A DNA stretch of 64,000 nucleotides, taken from Anopheles merus. Lineage: Eukaryota > Arthropoda > Insecta > Diptera > Culicidae. How positions within the stretch are numbered: the stretch's first letter is position 1; each line of letters begins with the position of its first letter. Below the pieces are notes generated by a model, which saw nothing but the letters and a program-made list of their open reading frames with translations, did no database searches and was not told the origin of the DNA. A program made the position numbers and the translations under genes. Below are positions 23,673 to 38,304 of the stretch, piece by piece. The stretch is taken from NCBI RefSeq assembly GCF_017562075.2, contig NC_054082.1:49284037-49348036 (forward strand), given 5' to 3'.

Positions 23673-25889
23673 AGTTATTTGAAGTGATTTTATTTATTAG
23701 TGTAATTATTCATGAAATTTTCTTCCAAATAGTATTTATCAAATAAATTGTAATATGTTAAGATACTTTCTCCACATTTTACTCCAGAAACAATTTTACG
23801 CAGGCGTCAGTTGATGCGTGCCAATACCAGATACTACCAGCTCAAGCGGTTTACCAACTCATTTCGGTTACAGTTTTTTCATTGTCTGACTTATTCTCTA
23901 GAATGGCGAATAAACGGCACAACGCCACAGACGTACTTGCAGGCGTCAATTCCAGATCGGGGGAAAATTCGGTCAATAAATTAATGCTTCATTGATTTGT
24001 TGCCCAAGGCGGAAAACTCTCCCCAAGAAGCCTGTCACCAACCGACATCGACATTGTGCGCGTATGTGTATATGTGTGTAGCACTATGCGTGAAGAAAAC
24101 TTTAATTATGCTTTCGAAAAAAACTTCGTACTGTGAAAGCTACGAAACGCAATTGTTGATCGATTCGTGTCTGCGGTACAATAATATATTTGTCCCTTTA
24201 TTTCCATCACTTCATTACGCACAGTCCTTTCGCCAGCCAACAGTGCTGCGCGGCATGATGCATAATTTAGTTCGATTGCATACTAATTGAACCATCAAGT
24301 AGTTCTACCTTTCCAGGGTGTCGACAACCAAAGCATTCCACCACCAGCTCACCACAACCCATGGTTAGAGCGTGTTCCGTTACTCCGTTGTGACGGTCGC
24401 TCCGGTAAACCGGGAACAAGCCCCAAAACTCAATGATTAACCCAATTGAGTGTGGTAAAGAACTGCTTTACCGGTATGTTCCATTGAATCTCTTCATCGA
24501 TTTTCTACCACCGCTCGATTTCTACCCAGGGAGCGGGGGTAACAAGACAAATGCGTCGCTATTACGCCGGAGCTGCCGGAGATCCCACTGTCTCGGGGTG
24601 TAATTCGCCTCGACACCTGCTCCACTGAACCGAACCGTAATTCATTCGCCCTGCACTAGGCACTTCCTCCTGAACGTTCCGTTGTCCATCCGCGGCGAGC
24701 GCCTGTTGGTTTCACTTTCTCACAAACACACACACATACATACACCGACCGGCCACGTGCAGAAAATGGCCAGTCCCATATGGGCACCCGAAAAGGGAGT
24801 GAGTTCACGCATGAAGATTGTTCCTTTTTGGGGTTTACGAGTAAATGGGTCAATTTTATGCTTCAACTCCGCACTTTACTGGAAGGTCTCTCGCTTTTGG
24901 GCTCTAAAGGGGCCGTATATTTGTTCTTTCTACGAATGCTCTGAAAAAAAGGATCAACACAAAATGTCACCTACATCCCAATATCGGCAAAGCATCTAGA
25001 CAATTTACATGAAAGCAAAAAGACACCAGCAGACATACCTTTGTTTGTAACAATTGATCAGGATGTTTGCTGCTAAGAATGGAACTAATATTTGCTTCCG
25101 GGAGTCGAACATTAGCCATAACATTAAACTATCCCGCTGCGATAGTTCATTTAATTTTAGATAGCATGTAGTGGAAACATGTTTAAAACAGATCCTAAAC
25201 ATAAAATGAATATCTTACTAATTATGATTACTTGTTATGCAAAATAACAAAACATTCACTAAATTAAATTTGTACACTAATCAATGAGTTCATATTTCAT
25301 CACAGTAAATATTTGTAGCTCGTTCATTATTTACTTTTGGATTGTTACCATGGAAACGTATCATCCCATCTAACCCACAATGTTGCCCAACCACACTCCA
25401 AACAGCACTCGCAGCGCCTCGTCAGCATGTGGTGTTCCGTAATAAGCGCCAATTTTGCACAGAGCTCCGGACGCACAACCAGTGGAAAGTAGAGGAACCT
25501 AGAATGGACCGCAAAGTGCGCCCGGGTAATGCACGGAAAAGTGAAACGCTGGTCAGCCGCCGAGCATTGGTGGAGAGACCCAACTGGGAGCACAAATGTT
25601 CCCGTTCCTGCCGCGATCTGGGCTCGATTATCTAATTTGCTCTAATCGAGCTACCCATATCAGCATGTGCTATGAAAGCAGCGTGCGTGCTGTTTGCTTG
25701 GGATGTAGCTTACGGTTTCTCGCAAAATGCACGGTGAACTGAAATTAAGCTTTCTGGCAAGCAAAACAAGCGTACGTGCTCCAACAAAAGGACGCCGAAT
25801 CCAGAACGTAAAATCAGAACAACGCAATGGGTGATTGATGAATGACTCAAAAACACGCTGTGTTAATACTGTGAAAGCGAGCGATTAAG

Positions 25890-25893
<4 letters not shown>
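23673..25893. other. spacer
   Basis: GC-richer patches lie at about 24,300-24,800 and 25,340-25,640, but no gene, exon pair or repeat could be supported. Confidence 0.4.

Positions 25894-25968
<75 letters not shown>
25894..25968. repeat. (AG)n microsatellite, about 75 bp
   Basis: The AG dinucleotide repeats without interruption. Confidence 0.98.
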
Positions 25969-25973
<5 letters not shown>

Positions 25974-27280
25974 TGAGGAAAGAGACAAAGTAAATCACTC
26001 AAGCACTGGGAAGGTAGCGGGAAATTTCTACTCAAAACGAGATAAATAGGCCCAACGGTCACCGATTCAGGGCTGGCATCCCTTCTAGTACTTTTGCAAC
26101 TCTCAGCCAGCAGTGCGCTTTAAGAAATCGAATTTGAATTATTACCAAAATGATTGATGCTGTTTATCTGCTGCACAGTAGCTGTCGTGTTCAGACGTCT
26201 ACTATCTAATGAACATATCACATTTACGTCGTGGAATATTGTTCTTTTTTCTTGATGCCTATAGAAAGTTATTGTCAGTCATTACAAAATCAATGAAAAT
26301 GTAATGAAATGTCTGCAGCTGTGAGATAGAATCGCACAGTGAAAATAACTTGTAATCAATATTTTTGCTGTTGAAATTCTATGCTTAGCGAGACGACTTA
26401 GTCAGATGATAAAAAGAAAAACACTTTCTAACGATGGAATGGACAATTTATTGTGGCACATAAATTTAAGGCTCTGACGAAAGCGTTAACGTTCTTTTGT
26501 TTTGTTTTTCTAGTTGTTGTGTTGTTTGTTTAAGTTTCTTTTTCGTTTAATTCATTTCAGTTCGGTTTGCCCATCGTTTTATAATAATTTGGCTTACGCT
26601 TTAGTATTTGCAATTAGTGAGATATAGAGAAAAGAAGGAAAGATAGCAAGTAAAAGCACATGATAAAGATACGTGAACATATTTCTTCTAATGTAGAAAA
26701 ACCTTAGACCAGAGAAAATGCAGAGGAAAAGAGCTTGATTAATCCAGGAAGATAATTTCAGATAAAGAAATTCAGTAAAAATTACAAGAATCGAGAATTG
26801 GCCAAAGTTGCACGTCGAATTTCAAGAAATTATACACCTATAATCGACATTTTTCCAAGAGAGGAGGACAAAACCGGAACGGAACTTGCGCAAAATGAAA
26901 TGGTTGCATAATTTACAATCTCAAAATAGAAGAAGGGGTGCGAAAGGGACAATAGACGAAATATTAACGATGGAACTATTGGCTGATTATATCGTATTGC
27001 TACGAATAATGGACACTTAGGAGATTTTTCACATGTCATATTTTGTTACAAATTTAAATCTTATCGTTTAAATAAAATAAAAAATATAACGATTTCTAAT
27101 GAGTTTATTCAAGGTATTGCGAAAAATCATTTACAAGTTACATAAGCTACAACGATATTTTTATTAATATTCCGGACAGATTTGAGCTTATATTTCTTAT
27201 TACGCATTAATCATCACAATCACACATACTCAACATTTTTTTTAGTTTTTTTAAACTTATTTTAAGCATCACATGTCGCT
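25969..27280. other. AT-rich spacer
   Basis: Nothing recognised. Confidence 0.45.
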
Positions 27281-27384
27281 GGTCTTGTATTACAGTCGTT
27301 AACTCGTACGACTTAAAAACATGTCCGGTACATGTAGGCCTTGACCGACAACGGTTGTTGTGCCAAAGAAAAAGAAGAAATCTT
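27281..27384 (+). mobile_element. internally deleted SINE (first-tail subfamily)
   Basis: The copy begins GGTCTTGTATTACAGTCG (A-box region). It jumps from ACATGTCCGGT straight to GGCCTTGACCGACAACGG and ends in an AAAGAAGAAA tail. About 100 bases, including the B box, are missing compared with the copies at 23441 and 38317. Confidence 0.85.
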
Positions 27385-29254
27385 CTTTTGAGCCTCAAAA
27401 ACCTAATTCTGAGAATCGGTATAGGAGGACATACCGACAGGACGACGGATTTATTGACAACGGAGTTTGGGTGCTGTTTGTATGTTGTACTCGTACGAAT
27501 TTAACGGTAGAACTGCTGAGCGACTTGATGATTCTCCTCGTATGGATATCATGGCATTCCTTACATGTATCTTCAAATATCGTTGTCTGTCTTAACAAAT
27601 ATTGTTACGCAATTAATCACAATTTGCTTCGGTTTTGCGGCATTAGAAAAAAGATTTAAAATATCTTGCTTTAAATTCCGGACCGAATCAAATAAGTGTT
27701 TTAGTACAAATCACAACAATAAAAACATAAAACAGTAGTTCCCAAACCTCTACAAATGATTCCACCGAATATTAATGAATCTAGATCACATTAATAGGAG
27801 TTATCCAACAAATTTCATTGGAGATGGAATGAAACAAATCTGCTAAGAAGGCCTCCGGTAGTGAACTGACCGTCAGAAAATATTTATTTTTCGTGACATC
27901 AGGGCCTACAGGGATCCGATACATTTTTAATTCTTTTATCAGTTACATCATGGTAATCGTATTGAATTAAAAATCGAGGTGACCTGGGATTAAATATAAA
28001 GAAATTTATTAAAACATTATAAAAGTCTGGATGAACATGAAGCTGTCCGTGATTTGAATCAAAACAGTAACTAACTGTTAATGTCAAGTCAATGAAGTTT
28101 GTTTTTGAAAACTGTTCATTTTCCGAACGCATTTCCGTACGCCTGAAGATGTCATATTAAATTTATGCGGACAATTGAGTTACGTAGATATCTTCAGAAC
28201 GTATATCACACGTTACTCAGGAACATACAGAAGCTGTAGAGTAATTGATTTTGCTTTAATGGTTACTTCATTCCAAACTACACAGACCTCCTTATGTTAT
28301 GACTTAGATCCGTAAAATTCGACATTTGCGAAGATTCGAAACGCCCTGATGTCCCGCCGTCGGACCGGTAATAGTATAGTTCATTCGAATGGAAATCGAC
28401 CAAAGAATTCCATTTTTCATTATGTATGACTTTAGACCTTCAGATATATCGAGATTTATTATTTACAACAAATACTATTCGAATCAAAATCAATTCTACT
28501 ACAACATACAAAAGGGCGGCCCCTGGTACAGTTCACAATTTGCACTTCATAACTACATGCCCGTTGTAAGTACATTTCTCGTATGGAGTTTAAGCTTCAT
28601 CTCTCTTAGCATGGAGTCCACGTCGGTCCGTAACACCCGAGAGAAAAAGAATTACAGAAATAAAATGAAAAAGGGGGAAAAACATTTCTACTTAATGGTA
28701 ATCAATTAGAATTCTTGGCGTCAAGGAACATCAAGAATACATCTTTGCACATTTATACTAATATTTTTGTCATTCATATGGTATCAATTCGAATCTAAAA
28801 CTAGGAACGGAATCTAAAATTATGTAAAGTATGTCAGTAAAGCTAGCTTTTAAGCATGCAGTGCAAAGCTACCATGTAGCGTAAACTTTACATCTTACGA
28901 CAACTTTTTTCTCGACCGTGGCAGTTAAAAGATATGCAATACGAATCAAAAAAAAGTTCGCCTAAATGTAGACTATTTATCATTCAAGCGTTTTACTTGT
29001 TGGGACAACAGAGCTGACAGCATTGGATAAAACGTTGGATCCAAGCTTCTATGCTTCATCCAGTACCTTTATGTTTTTTTTAACACTGACCACTTAAGGG
29101 AATACTTTGGAGTTTGTGAAGCTGAGTGAAGCTGGCTTGGCGTCAAAAATTGGCGTCAACGCAAAGAAACCGCATCCTTTCATTACTTTGATTGATGATT
29201 TTTTGTTAAGTAAACAATTTTACAGTTTCTAATATTAACGTTTGTCTGAAGAAA
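27385..29254. other. AT-rich spacer
   Basis: No gene was supported. An 11-base inverted match (GACATCAGGGC at about 27896 and GCCCTGATGTC at about 28346) was seen but is too short to call an element. Confidence 0.4.
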
Positions 29255-29429
29255 GGCGGTCTCGTGGTACAGTCGTCGACTCAAACGACTCAATAACATC
29301 CCCGTCAAGGGTTCAAGCCCAGAATGGATTGACTATCCGGCTGCGTGGTACTGAATTAAGTCTCGAAAGCCTGTACAGGCCGGCATGTCCGCCAAGGACG
29401 TTACGCCAAATACAAGAAGAATGAAGAAA
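29255..29429 (+). mobile_element. SINE, second-tail subfamily, near full length
   Basis: The copy starts GGTCTCGTGGTACAGTCGTC, contains GGGTTCAAGCCC (an intact B box) and has the body GAATGGATTGACTATCCGGC. It ends in the tail GGACGTTACGCCAAATACAA. A weak 8-base candidate target duplication TGAAGAAA lies at 29247-29254 and 29422-29429. Confidence 0.85.
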
Positions 29430-32400
29430 AACAAGGCAAGAGACCGTGTATATGATTTCTCTAACTGAAAGAACTCACTGTCCAGGACAAGAAAGCACTA
29501 AGGACTACTCATCGATAACCGGCCGCCTACAGGAACTTCGCAATTTCATTGTAGCATGCTCTAAAGCAGACATGTCAAACACACGGTCACGCGAGGGCTT
29601 TCAAACGGGCCCGCAAATAACTTTGGCAGTTATTTGAATGAAGCAGAAATAGATTGTAGATTGAGCATGTATTTAGAGTGCCACCATGAAGAAACCACTT
29701 GAAGTCGGATTCCCAATATTTTTACCCATTTTCTGACTTTGAGGCTTTCTTGCTCAGATGATCGGAAACCAGGCATTAGAACACCACTTTCTTTACTTCA
29801 TTGATGATGATACTTTTTAGCTATGGTTCTGCAAAAAACAGGATGATATCTTAATGAATTGAAAAACAAAGCACTTTAAAATGACGTGAGTTGTATGAGG
29901 CCGACTTGCTTCATTTAGCCAATATTTACCGATGTAGTTCTAAAATTTGGAGTTATTGTTATTAGTGTGCATCATGAAGGCTACAATCGATGCATGAAGG
30001 CGATATACGAGGTTTAATGAACTGTACAGGTAGCCTCAAAGATAGCATATAAGCATTACATAAGAATAATTAAATTTCCAAGTTAATGCCACTCAAGTAA
30101 AGTATGAGTAAATGTCATGCTTTGCTTATTATAATTTTATTTCCATGTCATATTATTTCTACACAATGGTATGGTGGACAGTATTTCATGAATAATTTTA
30201 TTGCTATCTACGAAACAATTTCTATAAGCTTTTAGATCGAAGAATAATGATTTTCGCCGATCGAAAGCAACTCCCTCGCTGAACTGGGGCCCGCTAGAAT
30301 ATTTTCAACTGTAATTCGGCAATCGACCCAAAACCAGTTTGACAATACTGCTCTATAGATTCAACATGGGAGAAAAAAATTAACATAAATATCCTTATGA
30401 GCGAAATTAATAAATCTCCATGTTATTGGAAAGCATGATTCATATATATGACCGGAGAAGAATATTCTGAAACTGATACACATTCCATACCATAAAATGT
30501 GGCAGTTTTTTTAAGGTGAGAAGCATGAGGACAATTCATCAAGAATTTAAATACGAGGTTCTACCTATAAGCTTTTCCCCTACACTTCCGTTTGAAATTA
30601 AAAATGGATCTAGTATGCATGCGACGATGATGGATCTATTCTTGCTCAAATTATTCGCATGGATGTTTTCTGTAGCAAGCAGTGTGAATGTGTTTTCATC
30701 AAAAATAACTATTGGGAAAACTCTACTTCAAGGAGCTGTACTTGGTAATTTTAATTAAAACTTTACCATTTGATCAGCTCTTTTGAAGGCGGTGGGAAGT
30801 AAGCAAAGAGATGGAATCCAATCTTTGGCTACTGTTTGGTATGGAATTTCGGAAATTTAAGCACGCTTTATTGAGACTTCTCAAGGCGGATTCGCAGGAG
30901 AATTGGGAAAAATAAACACAAACACAGCTTAATCTCTCTAAAACTGGTCGTAGGATGTAGCAAGCCATTTCAAACCCAACACCACCGAGCTGATGTGTTG
31001 CCTTCAGACCGACTACGATGGTCAACCGCGTCATCGTTTACACTATGCTTCCCTTTGCTGCTTATCAATATTTCATCAAAGTGTAGCGCGTCAACCTCTG
31101 GATCGATATCACGACTACTAACCCCGTACTTTGCACCACATCAACGCAACACCGCCAAAACGAACATACAACCTTCCGGGATGTGGCGTGACGGCAAAAA
31201 TCAAACCTTCGCACCACGAACCAAGTGGCAGCTGGTGTCCGTTTTGAACGCATTTAAATGTGGAACGCTTTGGTACGGCGGAGAAAAACACCACTCGAAA
31301 ACTAAACTTTCTTTTTCTATGCTGCACCTTATGTGTGCTATCCGTGCCATCCCGCTCGTTCCGGGTCACGCTCCCAACATCGGACCGGACGAGTTTTGTC
31401 ATTAATCCGTGGCGAATCGTAAGCAGAATACTTTATGGCTGCTTTACTTTTGTCTCCCTGATTGCTCACACGATCAAACTTGTGTATGTGTGGTCCGATT
31501 GGAACATGAAACATCCACGCGTACCAGTCGCGGTTTGTTAGTGCCCATGTAGTGTGCTACGGTGATAAATGGTCGCATCACGTGCCTGACGCCGATTTCG
31601 GCAACACCCCTCCCATGGGTGCACCAACATTACGTTTCGTATTATGTGTGGTTTATGTAGGAGAAAAACCGAACCTACCATGTTTAGTGCAACTCACATC
31701 AAACGCACAGCGCAATGATAAATTACCATCGTTGCGCGTAATGGTGATTGGAGGGTGATCGACACTCCTCGGCCATTTGAACCTGTTCCGGTGCTTTGTA
31801 CAAACAGGTAAAGAAAGGCAATGATCAGACTAATCATTATTAGTTACACACGATGGCCATTTCCCATCGACGGGAGGGCCTTTTGATCATTACTTCCGAT
31901 TGAATTCGTTCCATACAACAGTAGTTACATTTTAAGTGCAGTATTTGACTAAATGTTTGGTTAACGAATTGGCTATTCATTTTGAGCCGGTGTCTCTATT
32001 TGTGGTAACATTGGAAATTGACGAGTGCTTACTACATTACAATCACAGCGCCTAGCGTTGCGTAAAAGATAAAATTAAATATGTTACATCAACTTCAAAT
32101 TGTGTAAATTATTCATGACCAATGCTCATTTCATTTCAGTAATTAAAGGAATCTTGAATGTGATTGTTCTTAAAACATGAACTACAAGTTATTTCACTGA
32201 AATGTTTTTTCATGCAGTAGGAACGGTTCAAAAATATCGTATTGCTTTTTTATTTTTCCTAAACATTCCTGTAGTAGCGGCTGAGATATTTCATTTAAGA
32301 GATATTTTAGGTTTAACAAAATAGTAGTAGTAAAGATATCAACCCATGCAACTAACTTTTTCTTCAAATGTAGAGTATCATTTTTTTTACAAATACTACA

Positions 32401-33539
32401 GAACAACACATGTTAGAATTGCTAATTATTTCTAATATTTAAAAAAACCTGAAACAAAACTCAACAAAATTAATATTACACGGGAATTATTTTATACGGG
32501 AGGAAAAACATGTTAAAGTCACAAATAACCGATGTGTGGTATGTGGATCTGTGGTAAAAATCCGATTTGCTCATTTTTGAAATTGACAAGGTACGCTATG
32601 AAGCATGCATTGTATTGTGAGTTATTGCCATTTTAACGCACCACAGTCGCTGAACACTGAGACCGCTGCAAAGAATGTAAACTGTTTACACACATTGGAC
32701 CTTTCATTTGTCAACAGCATAATCAATAACTTCAATGTGGTTGGTAGCGTTCCTAAAAAAATCAATTCAATCACAATACAACAACAACAAAAATTCACAA
32801 ATCAATTAAAAATGGCGATGATAAGCTAAAATATGAATAAACGGACAAATAAACCGTGTTGTTTTTCATGCTATCAGATGGATGATGATGTTCGTAGCGG
32901 AGCAATAAGGTTTTATTTATCAGGAGCTACTTAAAAATCGATATTTATGATAACAATTATAAGATAATAATTTGTGTTTGTGTAACATATTTTTCAATTG
33001 TATGTTCTTTTCATGATAACTAAGCGTTTATTTAAAATTAAACATAACCAATTAATAAACAAGTAGGTCATTACGAAAATTGCTTCTGACATCTTCATGA
33101 TTCCACATTGAAATGTTTGCAATTCATGAAGCACCCAATTCTGGCGATCTTCCTTGAGAGTAATATACATACGGTTTCAAATTACAAAATTAATTTAAAA
33201 AAATCCATCCATTTTGAATGCATTTTTTTCCTTTCGCTCTTGTCAAGGCGTGAAGCTTTTTGCAATACCTAGAACTCATATAATCAACGAATACCATCCA
33301 CCTTTAAAACAAACTTCAATTTATTTGCTCGGACCGATCTGGATAACGTATACACGCACAGTGGGCACCGTACAAAAAAAAGCGGGATAAAAGTAATTGT
33401 CATAAAAGTTGCGGCTACTTTCTTTGCAGATCTTTCGTTTAGATGTAAAGCTTTGACGTGGTATACATGATACCACGGTGCTTTACGGTGTTCAAATTTG
33501 ACATGATGTCAAAGATACATGATTGATACAATTTAGAGG
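29430..33539. other. spacer, mainly AT-rich, with a GC-richer island at about 30.95-31.8 kb
   Basis: Frames inside the island (for example 30995-31405 and 31260-31541) have no motif and overlap on both strands, so I do not call them genes. The rest is AT-rich without recognised features. Confidence 0.4.
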
Positions 33540-35339
33540 AAGTAATGCACACTCGAGCAAACCAGAGAGGCGTACGGACCGACACGAAAGTTTTACCAAG
33601 CGATAGCAGGTCACCGAAACAACGTTGTACCTAAGGTAACCTGCTGTCGCAACAAGGATGGAGATCTGGTCAGTAACCAGCCAGAGGTCCTCTCGCGGTG
33701 GGCTCAGTACTTTGATGAGTTACGCAATGACCAGTTTAGGGAACAGCTAGAAGCGCCACTAGCAGATAGTGTCATGCTACTGCCACTTAGCATAGAAGAA
33801 ACACAAAAGGCTATCCGGCGGCTGAAAAATAACAAGGCACCCGGAACCGACGGAATTGCAGCCGAACTGGTCAAGAATGGAGGTGCACGACTAGAAAACG
33901 AGATTCATCAAATTGTTACTGAGGTGTGGGATAGCGAATCGATGCCTTGTGATTGGAATCTCGGCATCATCTACCCCATATACAAGAAGGGAGACAGGTT
34001 GGACTGCAACAACTACAGGGGTATTACGGTGTTGAATACCGCCTATAAAATATTCTCCCTGATCCCTTGTCCCGCACGTCGAAGAGATAGTTGGAAACTA
34101 TCAAAGAGGATTCCGAAACGGAAAATCAACCACTGATCAGATCTTCACCATGCGGCAGATCTTGGAGAAGATGGCTGAATACAGACACGACACATACCAT
34201 CTCTTCATTGACTTCAAAGCCGCATACGATAGCATAGCCAGGGTAAAACTGTACGACGCTATGAGCTCATTTGGAATCCCGGCCAAACTGATAAGGCTAG
34301 TTAGAATGAATATGACCAACGTCACATGCCAGTGAGGGTGGATGGAAAACTCTCAGGACCTTTTTCTACCACCAAAGGTCTGCGCCAGGGGGACGGGCTT
34401 GCTTGTCTCTTATTCAACCTGGCGCTAGAGAGAGCCATCCGTGACTCGAGGGTGGAGACTACGGGAACCATCTTCTATAAGTCAACCCAGATCCTGGCAT
34501 ACGCTGATGATATAGACATCATTGGTCTGCGGCTCTCCTATGTAGCAGAAGCCTACCAAGGGATCAAGCAGGCGGCATAGAGCCTCGGACTGCAGATAAA
34601 CGAGGCAAAGACCAAACTGATGGTGGCAATATCAGCGGGCCCACCAACAAATAATCAGAATCTACGTAGGCGTGACGTGCAGATAGGTGAACGCACTTTT
34701 GAAGTCGTCCCACAATTCACCTATCTGGGATCAAAGGTCAGCAACGACAACAGCATGGAAGCTGAGTTGCGCGCAAGGATGCTGGCTGCCAACCGGTCAT
34801 TCTACAGCCTGAAAAAGCAGTTCACCTCAAAGAACCTGTCGCGACGGACGAAGCTGGGACAATATAGTACCTATATAGTACCAGCACTCACATACGCCTC
34901 TGAGACATGGACACTGTCCAAATCTGACGAAACCCTCTTAGCCGCGTTCGAGAGGAAGATGCTCAGAAGGATACTTGGCCCCATATGTGTGGAAGGACAA
35001 TGGAGGAGCCGCTATAATGACGAGCTATACGAGATGTACGGCGACCTCACTGTCGTACAGCGTATCAAGCTCGCCAGGCTCCGGTGGGCTGGCCATGTTA
35101 TACGCATGGAAACGGACGACCCAGCCCGTAAAGTCTTTTTAGGCCGTCCACAAGGACAGAGGAGGCGTGGTAGGCCCAAATTGAGGTGGCAAGATGGCGT
35201 GGAGGCGTCCGCCATTAAGGCCGGGATAACGGACTGGCAGACGAAGGCGCGAGACCGTGAGCGGTTTCGGACACTCCTGAGGCAGGCCAAGACCGCAAAG
35301 CGGTTGTAGCGCCGGATAAGTAAGTAAGTAATGCACACT
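33540..35339 (+). mobile_element. 5'-truncated non-LTR retrotransposon with 14-bp target-site duplication
   Basis: The element lies at about 33554-35325 between perfect 14-base copies of AAGTAATGCACACT (33540-33553 and 35326-35339). It ends in short GTAA repeats. A polymerase ORF is readable from about 33585, with KNNKAPGTDGI, YKKGDRLDCNNYRGI, FIDFKAAYDSI, GLRQGDGLACLLFN and the catalytic YADD at 34500-34511. The C-terminal region reads TYLGSKVSND and GRPQGQRRRGRPKLRW and ends at 35309. It is dead: one frameshift lies near 34065, another near 34330, and a TAG stop at 34578-34580. The endonuclease part is absent through 5' truncation. The clade (RTE-like or I-like) is not certain. Confidence 0.93.
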
Positions 35340-38304
35340 ATACCCCCTAACTTTTTAAGTAACTGACATATTTTCATTAACTAATTTTTTTTAATAGATT
35401 AAAACGTTTTCAAAACATATTGATTTTTAAAATTTGGCTGATTTTTGTTAAAACTACAATAGTTTTAAAAAGGTTAAAAAATATAGCTGATATAATGAGT
35501 TTTTTCAGGCACCTAAAATTTTAAGAGTCTCCATCGTAATAATTAGTACGACTAGGGGATTAAAATCTCGATTTTTTCTTAGTTTGATGCTGTAGATTAC
35601 AATGCTTGTCTCGGATCGAAGAGATATGACGATTCAATGTTGAGCTTTCATCCCGGCGGCTGCCCACTGTGGCACGGCGAGGGAGAGTAGTTGAATTCGT
35701 ATGATCAACACAAAAACACAATATTTACGAACGACCTCAGCTACGAGGGGAGGGGATGAAGCTAATGGTGGACACGCCAGCTCGACATGATAAATATTTA
35801 TCGGAATAATGAAATTACAAATTTCTCTACACAGTTCCAAAAACGATCCACCCTCCGACCACGAAACGTCGCCGTGGAACATATCGACGTCAGTGCGAAA
35901 GTGGAATACAAAAAACCGGGGACCCCGGGGACAGTAAAAGTTTCGCCGGCTGCCTTCGATCGAGGCAATTGTTTGTAGGTCACTGTGGCGGGGCTGCTGA
36001 ATGATGAAGCACAGCGTTCCCACTCAAGCAATAGATATCGACTCGTATGCAGCAACACCTTTGTGTCATTCACATTCCAACAGATTGGCGTCGTCATCAT
36101 GATGATGGGCTCGTTTTCCGGCAGAAAACACACACACACACGGCGAAAGTGGTCGGAATTAGCAGAAGTAGCACCTTGTCAAATCACCATTCCGAGTGCC
36201 CAGCGTATGTGGATGAGATTTCGCCCAATCCACACCACGAACAGGGAAGCCGTGCGTGATAGTGAAGGTCAAGGCCGAAGGAACCGCCGGCCCGGTTCAG
36301 CCCGGTCTGGCCGAAAGAGAGATTGGCACGAATTCGATCCTTTTACGAGATGGTTCCAATCATGCATGTGTTAATGGACACGTTTGCGTTTCGATGCCCG
36401 GTTCCCCCTGTCACACCTATCCGCTTTTCCACAGCACCGTGTTTGCAGGTGATGATTGATAATTGATAGTGCAGCCTCACACACGCTCACTCACTTGTCC
36501 GTCACTATCGGGTTTCACTAAAAGCTTTTGTGCTTTTTCGTAGTGCCACAGCAACACTGCTGCTTCTTGAAGCAGGAAGTAGGTTAATTAAAAGACATCA
36601 CCCACCCGTCTTTTGTTGCGAGAACGAAACAAAACTCCCACTGCCATCAATCAACCGAGCAGTGGGGGATGAAAATAAAAGCACCGGAGAAAGCTTCTCG
36701 CCCAGTGCCAACTGAGGCCAATTCCATCCACTTAGAGCCCGTCCATGGTAGATGGATGGGTCGGGTGTATTTGCTGCATCCAGGGGTCACGGCAAAGTGC
36801 GAAGTTGAAATTCAATTTAATCCTCGCCCCTCGGCTGTTCTATCGGTCACCAACTTTGGCAAGTGGACACTGAACCTTATTATGAGTAGAAAGAAGTTGG
36901 TGAGGGTGGATTGCGTGGTAGCACCCAACCAGGCATGAAAAATTTAATGTCACACTGCTAGAACTACCTATTAGGGCGACGTTATTACGACACGTTACCG
37001 GCTTAGCAACGGCAATCGGAAGCATTAAAAATACCATCCTCACATGTTTTCAAGCCTTCTTACCCTTCCTCCCTCCAAGTGGAAATTGTACACACGACAC
37101 GTTTTTCGGTGAGTCAAGGTTAATTAAACCGTAACTCGCGTGCACATTCGGCACACGGGTTCGTTCCAGTTTCACGCCCGTTTCGGGCACGGTTGTTGGT
37201 TTTCTGGACGACACCGCACGGTGGAAGCGATGGAAAACGTTGGAAGAAAGGAGCATTGGCTGTCTGTTTACCCAGTGCGCTAGTTGTCGATCAAATGGGG
37301 AGCTTATTAGGCGAAAATAGCTGCCGTTTTCGTTTGTTGTCGTTTTGGATGAGCAGATGTAAGCGAAATTAGACACCAATTGTCAGTTTACCAACTTCGA
37401 CTGGGTAGGTAAAGGTGTGTACAATTGAGTCGATCAGTATTAGAAATAGAAATGGGTTTTAGGGTCTTTTTTAGATTGTACATTATTACAGCTATGAGCA
37501 ACATTCCATTTTCAAGAAATGGTTGTACACACAGTGAATAAAATCAACAACAATTCAGCAGGGTATAGCTATTATTTTTTTTTACTTTAGTGTGATTAAA
37601 TACAAAAGCAACAAACAAAAAACAATGTTGAATTGAACTAAAAATTTTGCTCTGAGCACACCTTTGCTCCTCTCCTAACTGTGGAAGTACCAGAATTTTT
37701 TTTTTCTACTCCGTTTCAAATCAGTTGAGAAACTAATAAAAATTGCACAATATGTGTTTCTTCACAAATTCTTCAAAACGAACACGAGTATCTTTTAAAT
37801 CATTCATTATTTATTGTATGCCATTCAATTTACGGCAATGCAACTTAACTTTTTCCTTGATATTGACCACTTCACGCGTTGTGTTTTCCTACAATATAAA
37901 TTGCTTAATACACTCTTAATAACTTCCTTTAAAATAAATAAAAAACTAACTTTTAAATATTATGTAAAGCCTGACTGGCAAACTTTGAAATACATTGAAT
38001 ATAAAATTAAGCTTTTCCGATTGCATAGCAAAAGAAGACGAGAGAAATAACAGCTCATTTCGTAAATATAGCTCTGAACGTCCAGTTTTAAACGAATATA
38101 ACCAGTGTAACAGAAATTAAGTTGTAAAAAAACGTAGAAAAGTTGACGATATCTCTTTGTTTAAAAGAACCAAAAATTAAAAAAAAACCTGCATAAAAAC
38201 TCCTTCTAATGAGCTTTGCATTTGTGATATCAATTGAATTTAAATAACACATATCATCCTAGCAAAAAATATATGTATTTCCTATAGCTATCTTATAGTT
38301 ATTG
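35340..38304. other. spacer with a GC-richer island at about 35.6-37.4 kb
   Basis: Frames in the island (for example 35634-36023 and 36669-36938) overlap on both strands and have no recognisable domain. From 37.4 kb the sequence is AT-rich with nothing recognised. Confidence 0.4.

Noticed and set aside
27896..28356. Inverted match GACATCAGGGC / GCCCTGATGTC, about 450 bases apart
   Set aside because: Only about 11 bases match and the flanks do not continue the symmetry. Too weak for a transposon call.
30995..31541. Frames in the 31-kb GC-richer island
   Set aside because: Overlapping frames on both strands, no domain and no plausible splice partner.
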